Of a stretch of DNA of 64,000 bases, positions 57,876 through 64,000 are shown piece by piece. Source of the stretch: Porphyra umbilicalis (Eukaryota > Rhodophyta > Bangiophyceae > Bangiales > Bangiaceae); the NCBI GenBank assembly GCA_002049455.2, contig KV918860.1:1-64000 (forward strand). The letters run 5' to 3'. Within the stretch, counting starts at the first letter, position 1. The number at the start of each line of letters is the position of its first letter. The notes below the pieces were generated by a model. It was not told where the DNA came from. It saw nothing but the letters and a program-made list of their open reading frames with translations, and did not search any database. The translations under genes were made by a program, and so were the position numbers.

Positions 57876-58940
57876 CTATTGTAACTGCCTCAGAGCCACA
57901 CCGGTATTCTCCACTACTAACACAAACTTGTCCTTGTTGGCTGTGGCATAGTCAAGGATGTGCGCAGCCCACGCCTCGACGGTCAGCGGCACGCTCCGCC
58001 AAACGGTCTCGCCCTTTAGGTTCGTCTGGAACTCCCCCGGGAGCCGCTTGTTCTGGGCGTCCACATTAGCGTCGATAGCAGCAACGACTTGTCTCGACCA
58101 CTCGAGCGCGCCCAACTGTCGCGTCTGATAGCTTTAGGGTGCCTTGTCCAACACGGTGTCAAATACACGCTTGACCTTAGTAGCAGACAAACCGGCGGTG
58201 ATGGACAAGGCGGCGGCCGACCCCACAGGCGCAGAGTTCGTTTTTGTCCAGCGGTGCCGCCACAGCCCAAATGGAAGAGCCTTGCTCGTCACCGCGTAGA
58301 GCGTTGGCCGCCGCCGCGTCACCTCCGCCCCAATCTCGCTGTTCTTGATTGTAAGCTGGCCCGTCTCTGGGTTGATGCGCTCCACGAGCACAGCCGCAAC
58401 GCAGTTGAGCCGGACCCAGGTGTCGGTGCGCGAGCGCGCCGCCGGGCCGGCAGCAGGTGCCGACGTGTTGATGGCCGGAGTGAACGGAGTAGTTCTAGCC
58501 GGCGGTGCGGCGGTGGCAGCCGATGATGAGAGAGCTGCGACACTTGAGGCGGCTGCTGTCACCAGAGCAGCAGGAAACGCCGGAGGCGTAGCAGTCATCC
58601 CGCAGCTCCTCTGGCCTGGAGAGATGGTGAAAGCCGCCGCGGCCGATGATGGCCACGCCAGAGACAGAAGGCGATGAGGTGGACGCACACCCCTTGTGTC
58701 CCAGGCAACAGCAGCATTGTGCATTGAGCGCATTTGGCTCAGTAGTACCGGTGACGGCACGCGCCGTTGATTCACGTCGGCGAGCTCCGTGACGAGGCTG
58801 TGGTGCACGTCCATGTCGTCGGGGAAGAGGCGGGAGTCTTGGATGCAAAAGTCCGCGACGGACACCGCCGAGCACTTGGACAGCAGGTGTGCCACTCGCG
58901 ACTGCGTCTCTTGGGCCTCGGCGACCTCCCAGAGAGCCAT
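57876..58940 (-). pseudogene. unknown protein, one in-frame stop
   Basis: The ATG at 58940 opens a frame of about 354 codons split by a TAA (58134-58136), after which the same frame continues to a TAG at 57876. The N-terminal part is helix-rich (MALWEVAEAQETQSRVAHLL, SVADFCIQDSRLFPDDMDVH). An Ala/Thr/Pro-rich linker follows, then a folded-looking C-terminal half: VERINPETGQLTIKNSEIGA, SKALPFGLWRHRW, LSATKVKRVFDTVLDKAP, and after the stop LGALEWSRQVVAAIDANVDA and VEAWAAHILDYATANKDKFV. I do not recognise the family. Even composition and a single stop suggest a recently lost gene. It is transcribed away from the recombinase gene. Confidence 0.55.
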
Positions 58941-59691
58941 TTCGGCTGCCCAGGCCGAGTAGGATCAAGGTACGGGATGCCCCATGGGGACTGAGTTGTC
59001 GTCGACAGGCGACACGGACGGCGACGGGGGCAGGACTGGAAATCAGGGCGAAGGTGGATTGGAAGGTAGTGAGAAGCCTGGAAGCTCGCCCTCGGCTGCA
59101 AGAAAGTCCCCACCACCGAGGGAGGGAAAAGGCGGGGGGGGAAGGCCGACGTCAAGAAGAAGGCTGGTGTGATGAGGGAGGTCAGATGGATCGGGGCCAC
59201 TGGGGGTATCCGACTCGGAGGCCATGGCGCAAGCGCAAGAGGGGACGCGAGCAACAAGTCGAGCAGCACAATGCGCTCACGCTGTCACGGATTGCATCCG
59301 CTGACGGATGTCTGGTATGGACGCTCTAGCCAACCACTGACAGACTCGCAATGCAGATAGCCACAATATTAAACACCGAATAGAACATTAGCAATACGTA
59401 TTGCACAATCCCTCACTTCCAAAAGGACAAGGCCGAGAAAGTGCTGGAATAAATCTTTACTAGTAGTATAACTTTTATACGAGTAGATCTACTAGCATCT
59501 TCACAAAGGGACATTAGACATCGAGCGCTCGGCAACCGACCACCATGCGTTGTCTCTGCACCTCCATGCAAAAAGAGCATAGGTGACGGTGATACGGTCG
59601 CAAGATCGCTATACTTGGAGAGTGCACATCGTTGCCGTCCTCAACAAGCTGCAGCTACCTCACTGTCCGTCGACTGACGCCGTCAGCAACG
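58941..59691. other. intergenic region between divergent genes
   Basis: The first 350 bases are G-rich with spurious frames. The 59330-59600 part is AT-rich and holds GTATAACTTTTATAC (59467) and the palindrome GTAGATCTAC (59483), plausible promoter-region elements for the recombinase gene. No gene is seen. Confidence 0.4.
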
Positions 59692-62010
59692 ATGGACGCC
59701 GTTAGACAAGACGGGACCCTGGTGGGTGGCGGCGGTTCGATGAGTGATTCCACGCCCGGCCGCGGACCATCGTTGGAGTCGATCGGCAATGGAGTTGATG
59801 ACGAAGCGCGCGCTGAGGAGGGCGAGCCTGACGTAATCGGCGGATGGGACGAGGTCGAGCCGACAAGAACGGACGAGGACGACGCGGCCATCGCCGAAGT
59901 GAAGGCCACAGTCACGTCGGACACATCCAGGCTGGTGAGCACCCCGGAGCAGCTCGCTGCCATTGACTCTTCCTGGGAAAGTGCCATCACGTCTGAGATC
60001 ATCGTGGACCTTCCTTTTGGGTCCAATGACTCTGTCCCAAACTCAACCTCCGTCAAAGAAGGCGGAGAAAAGGACATGTGGCGGCACTACCACTCCACGA
60101 TTACGCTCTTCATCAACTTATTGGCGCGCGCAGTCGCCGAGCCGGCTCTTGCTCGAGCCCAAGTTCCTCTGTCGCCCCTGATCGTGGATACGAAGGCGTT
60201 TGACCTGCTGCACAAGATGAGCAAGGCGACAACTTTGTACATTCGGTCCTTTTTGGAGTGTCGGCGGCGGGGTCTCAAGGTGTCCGGTGGGCTTGCGCCG
60301 CTCAAGATGGTGACGGTCAACAACAACATGAGGCCGCTTGGCTACCTCTTTGCCTCATGCGTGTTGCCCAAGCGACTCGGTGGTGGCCCCATCAGCCCGG
60401 ACTGCGGATATCGTGAGGACCCGTTTCGCATCAAGCCCCTGTCGGACCAGGCGGCTGAACGTCTGCGCGGCGTCGCTGCCGGCACGTACGTGGGAAATCC
60501 CAAGAACGATGCCCGCGTCTCTGGGTTCCGGCGGGATAAGACCAAGAATGCCATGGAGGCGGGCGAGCGCCCGCAGTCAAACGCACCTGTCACCGACGTG
60601 ATGATGGAGGCGTTCTACGACCGCATGGTTGTGCGGCATGTTCGGGCGCGGACCGCTAGGAGCTCCTTCAATGCGACCCAAGACAGCGAGTCCAAGGCTG
60701 TCTTTCACGAATTTACGCTCTACGCGTTCTCCTTCATGACAATAAGCCAGCCGGTGACGACGCTTCGACTCGTGCACCGCGACATCCAGACCCCGAGTCC
60801 TCGGCTGCACGTCAACGCTGCGCTTATGCGCAGGTACGTTCTCTTTCGGTATTTCTTCGTATGCTTGAGTGAGCGCGTTGTTGGCCAGACGTGAGCTTTC
60901 CGGTCAGTTCTGCAGCAGCCTAACACCTATTGCTGATCCCCCAATTCTGTCCTCATCGCCCCGGAACGGTAGTGGAACGGCAATGAATGCGGATATCTCA
61001 TTGGTCGAGCAGTCCGACAGCAGTGCATGTCCGGCCCGATCTTTACAGAATGTGCCCGTACGGCCCCCAATCGCACAATCGACGCCTTCGTTTTTCTGCA
61101 CTTTTCTGCGTATCTCCCAGAAAATCTTGATATCCCAACGATTGCGGGCCGGTTGCTCCCTTGACACGGAAGGGATCGGAAGAAAATCTCAAGAAAAAGA
61201 AGGATCTCGGTTCTGCACGGAAGTGGCGGTGGGAGAGCCAATAGGACGTCTCAGATTCGTGCTGAGTAGCTGTTTACCCCTTCGTTTAACCAATAGATTG
61301 CCACTTCCACAAGAACCGTACCGGCAGGAACCGTTCCTGGTCGATGAGGACAGAATTGGGGGATCAGAAATATCTACGCTTCTGTACCAGAAAGCGGTGT
61401 AACCCGCACCGTCGTCGAACAATGTCTCACGTTGTGCTTGATCATCATCTCTTCGCCTGTGCCTGCCCCCAACTTCAGGTACGAGCACTTTATGTATATC
61501 ACGGTGCGGAGCCGGATCTGCAAGACGGGGAACACCGCCAACGACGTCGTCAGCATCCGCTTCTACAGCAAGTATGCGTTGATGGGCGACACAGAGCGCC
61601 GTGAGCTGGGCGCTGGAACATCGATCCAGTTTCCAGAAGATTGTTGCAACCTGCCGGCGCTGTACAGCGGCTTATTGGCCATTCATGGCCAAGACGCTAT
61701 GGTCAACCCCTTTTCGGCAGGATTCCTGGACACGCCTCTGCTCTTCAAGCTCGATGTCAATCGCGAAGGTGGGGCAACATCAAGTGACGTCCCTCTCCCA
61801 GATAAGGCCCTGACCGACCGCCTCGCCCTGCATTGCGCCGACATCGGCATCGAAGCCACCCAAGGAGTTGCTCACAACGGCGCGTACGGGTTCCATCGTG
61901 GCGCAACCCAGTTCTTGTTGGAGCGCACGGGAAACATTGACCTCGTGATGCGACTGGGGGGGTGGTCGCGCACGTCGGACAGCTTCATGCACTACGTGAG
62001 CAACGTGTGA
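59692..62010 (+). CDS. tyrosine recombinase (Crypton-like), two exons
   Basis: Exon 1 is 59692-60833 and exon 2 is 61479-62010; together they give about 557 residues. The N-terminal 130 residues are acidic and low in structure. The middle part holds a helical core-binding region (TLFINLLARAVAEPALARAQ, KATTLYIRSFLECRRRGLKV). The catalytic part starts with TLRLVHRDI (box I Arg) at the end of exon 1. It ends with GFHRGATQFLLERTGNIDLV, RLGGW and FMHYVSNV, the box II / His-Trp / Tyr layout. In box II the usual HxxR reads YGFH followed by R, so catalytic competence is uncertain. Join at the intron: codon AG|G, phase 2. No reverse transcriptase is near, so a DIRS or Ngaro element is unlikely. A Crypton or a domesticated recombinase is the best reading. 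Confidence 0.75.
60834..61478 (+). other. GT-AG intron (645 bp) containing a MITE
   Basis: The donor CGCAG|GTACGT and the acceptor CCCCCAACTTCAG|GTACG, with a pyrimidine-rich run before it, are both canonical. Joining them keeps the frame of the recombinase. The MITE at 60930-61370 lies wholly inside and accounts for two thirds of the length. Confidence 0.8.
60930..61370. mobile_element. TA-type MITE (copy d, longer subfamily)
   Basis: The ends TTGCTGATCCCCCAATTCTG and CAGAATTGGGGGATCAGAAA are inverted and flanked by TA (60928-60929, 61371-61372). The inverted part extends inward (TCCTCATCG / CGATGAGGA). At 441 bp its centre differs from copies a-c but matches the decayed copy near 8010-8402. 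Confidence 0.92.
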
Positions 62011-63133
62011 ATCAGAGGCTCCTGGACGTCGACTCCGCGATCCCACGCCGACGACGAGGTCACGCAAGTTGTGCACACGGTTGTGGAGGCACATCGCGAC
62101 TTTATTGTGGGCCAGGCCCTTGCAACCGCTGACCGACTCTGGGACGGGCCTTACCAATTCACAACAGCAACAGCTGTTGCCGATGATAGCATCAAGCTCC
62201 TCGTCTCTATTGTTGTTGATGTTTTCAAGCAGCTCCGTGGGGGCCCGCTTTGAGGAGCGCTCTGTTTTTTTTTGTTTCCTGGTGAAGAAGCGACTTTCAG
62301 TGTTGTTAAGTACCCTTATGGTGCTTTCCTGAAAAATGGCCAGGCTGATGTACCAGTGGTTTGTCGATACCAGTGTGGACCGATAAGTCGCGAATGTGGG
62401 CAAAATTGATCTCGAAAATGCGTGCAGCCAGTTACAAGCCTGGTCCGCGGGATGGCGACATCCGCAGTCGCTCTCGTGTTGTGCACTTCACACTCCGAGA
62501 TGTTGACTTCAAGCCTACGGCCGCCATGAGTAACTGTTCTGTCCGAGAAGAGAGGCCCCATCAAGCACCCAGTGTGGCGCAGTGATGAGGCTCGACAGCG
62601 ATCCGTCTTGAGTCGAAAAAACGCATGTCCCTGTTTCCCGGTCAGAAGCGTCGACGTACAGGCCGTCCGTTTCAATCACCGGTGGTAGAAGGGACGCGAC
62701 GATGGCGAGGCGACGACGTCGGGAACGGTAGCGGTTGGTGCGTGGTGTGGCGTCGCGGTGGCGGGTGCGGAATGCGCGGAGGACGACGGCTGAAGCAATC
62801 AGTGCCGGCGTCGTGAGGGGCTTCAAGCGGTGGTGGTGGCGGCACGGGGAGGTATCGTACCTCAAGGAGTTGTGTTGGATTGGGACTGTGTGGTGGCTCT
62901 CATCGCTGTGGTGGATCGAGGCGGTGTGGCGCCGCTTTTCAGCGTGGTGACGCAGGGTGCTGTCGTGGCGCGCGGCGCTGTAGCGGCTCCCAGCGCTGTG
63001 GTGGCTCCCAGCGCTGTGGCGGCTCCCAGCGCAGTGCTGGCGCGGAGTGGTGGTCTTGTCGGCAGTCAGCAGCCGTACCACTGCGAGGCGCGCCGCTCTA
63101 CGGTGCACCGACTCTGCCAACAGACAGGACACC
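62011..63133. other. intergenic region, partly minus-strand coding-like
   Basis: Downstream of the recombinase I see no certain gene. On the minus strand at 62515-62700 the frame reads LPPVIETDGLYVDASDRETG and APHWVLDGASLLGQNSYSW, protein-like but short and unassigned. At 62985-63035 a short tandem repeat (GCTCCCAGCGCTGTGG, about three units) lies ahead of the next gene. Confidence 0.4.
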
Positions 63134-64000
63134 ATGAAGTGCAGCATTTGTCACTATGTCAGCTCTCCACACGGCCTGGCCCACACTGCCCGCACGTGCC
63201 CGCTCAAGCAGACGCAGTGCCGACGGAGCCTACGCGAGGATCACCCATTCTTTGAGGCTGGGCAGTGTGTCACCGCGACCTGTGTGCACAAGCAGACCTG
63301 CAACACATGTGGCCTCCCGGGCCATCTGTACGGTACACAGGCATTCACCAGCCACAGGTGGAAGTTCAACAACAAGGGCCGGCTGGCGCGCAAACAGACA
63401 ACGCGGCCGCTGTGCAAGGACGACTTTGTGTGCGCGCTAATGACGGACCTATCAATTCGCAGCATGGTCGACAACTCGCTGAGTTTTTCTACCGCAGCTG
63501 CCCAGGACGCCCGCGAGCGGCGGGTGGCGACGTCAAGGCTCCGCGGAAACGTCAATGCCGATCGCCTGGACATTGACGAAACCGTGCGTGTAATGAAGCG
63601 GCTGGGCAGCGACGCGGCTGTGCTCCAGAAGGAGAACAAGGCGGGATTCAAGGCCCTCTACAAGAACGTCCACTTGGGCGCGGTCGCCGCAGGCCACCTG
63701 GCCGCGTCGGCTGCCGAGAGTAGCATCGAGGACGCGACGTCCTGCTCTGACGGACACGACAAGGACGACGATCTGAGCACTTCAGGCGACGACGAAGAAG
63801 CTGTGCTAGGCCTGGGTGGAAAAGGGAAGGGGCGCGCTCGTAGCGGCATGAGCAGCACGGAGCACAAGATGACAAAGGCGATGCGAGCGCACCGCTCCGG
63901 GCGCCAAAGCCGCACCGCCCGCTACGCATCCGCAGTGGCGAAGGGGCAGCGGCGGTCTTTCACAACGAAGAAGAAAGGAACCAAGGGCAAGGCGGTCGGG
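63134..64000 (+). CDS. Cys/His-rich (zinc-knuckle-like) protein, runs off the window
   Basis: The ATG at 63134 opens 289 codons without a stop to the window edge. The head carries CSICHYVSSPHGLAHTARTC (CxxC...H...C) and later CNTCGLPGHLYG, patterns of CCHC-type zinc knuckles that bind nucleic acid. After about 100 residues it becomes charged: helices (SRLRGNVNADRLDIDETVRV), an acidic run (DGHDKDDDLSTSGDDEEAV), and a strongly basic part (KGKGRARS, KKKGTKGKAVG). Layout suggests a DNA- or RNA-binding nuclear protein; the family is not recognised. The C-terminus lies beyond the window. Confidence 0.65.
   Translation, partial: MKCSICHYVSSPHGLAHTARTCPLKQTQCRRSLREDHPFFEAGQCVTATCVHKQTCNTCGLPGHLYGTQAFTSHRWKFNNKGRLARKQTTRPLCKDDFVCALMTDLSIRSMVDNSLSFSTAAAQDARERRVATSRLRGNVNADRLDIDETVRVMKRLGSDAAVLQKENKAGFKALYKNVHLGAVAAGHLAASAAESSIEDATSCSDGHDKDDDLSTSGDDEEAVLGLGGKGKGRARSGMSSTEHKMTKAMRAHRSGRQSRTARYASAVAKGQRRSFTTKKKGTKGKAVG

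Noticed and set aside
62515-63147. A minus-strand RNase H-like protein (DASDRETG)
   Set aside because: Only one short motif resembles RNase H; the rest of the frame is His/Ser-rich low-complexity sequence.
1-64000. CRISPR arrays, rRNA genes or bacterial operons
   Set aside because: No regularly spaced short repeats with unique spacers, no rRNA sequence and no Shine-Dalgarno-led gene clusters are visible; all evidence is eukaryotic.

Overview
This is nuclear DNA of a GC-rich eukaryote. Several host-type genes have no visible intron, one gene has a canonical GT-AG intron, and there is a TATA box. Much of the window is transposable elements of eukaryotic families: Ty3 chromovirus, Ty1/copia, PIF/Harbinger, hAT-type, TA-flanked MITEs and a TRIM. 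A protist or alga is likely; an intron-poor, GC-rich lineage such as a bangiophyte red alga would fit, but that is only a guess.

Left part (1-20.3 kb): an ATAD2/Yta7-like AAA+ ATPase behind a TATA box; a decayed minus-strand gene of unknown family; a coiled-coil protein gene damaged by a 139-bp duplication; a 1.3-kb hAT-type element with an 8-bp target duplication; and an M13 (neprilysin-type) peptidase homologue that appears to lack its zinc site. Facing the M13 gene is a secreted kelch-like gene, separated from it by an extremely GC-rich tract. Next comes a 248-bp tandem duplication. One copy carries a foldback-like element with 206-bp inverted repeats; the other copy preserves the empty site.

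Middle part (20.3-46.1 kb): a transposon graveyard. A minus-strand Ty3 chromovirus is invaded by a MITE and an unknown insert and abuts a copia fragment. A PIF/Harbinger element follows, with a Myb-like gene and a transposase facing each other tail to tail; the transposase holds a 99-bp in-frame tandem array. Then comes a young Ty3 chromovirus with two 394-bp LTRs. Both Ty3 copies carry a pol tail beyond the chromodomain and an unrecognised antisense reading frame in the 3' region.

Right part (46.1-64 kb): a PIF1-like helicase with one in-frame stop; a diverged repeat present twice; a Ulp1-like protease / Ala-rich / ankyrin gene with three in-frame TAG codons; a TRIM with pol III-like A and B boxes in its 86-bp repeats; an unknown minus-strand gene; a tyrosine recombinase gene whose intron holds a MITE; and a Cys/His-rich protein gene running off the window end.

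Many frame changes in host-type genes fall at C or G homopolymers. Assembly error must be excluded before those genes are called broken.
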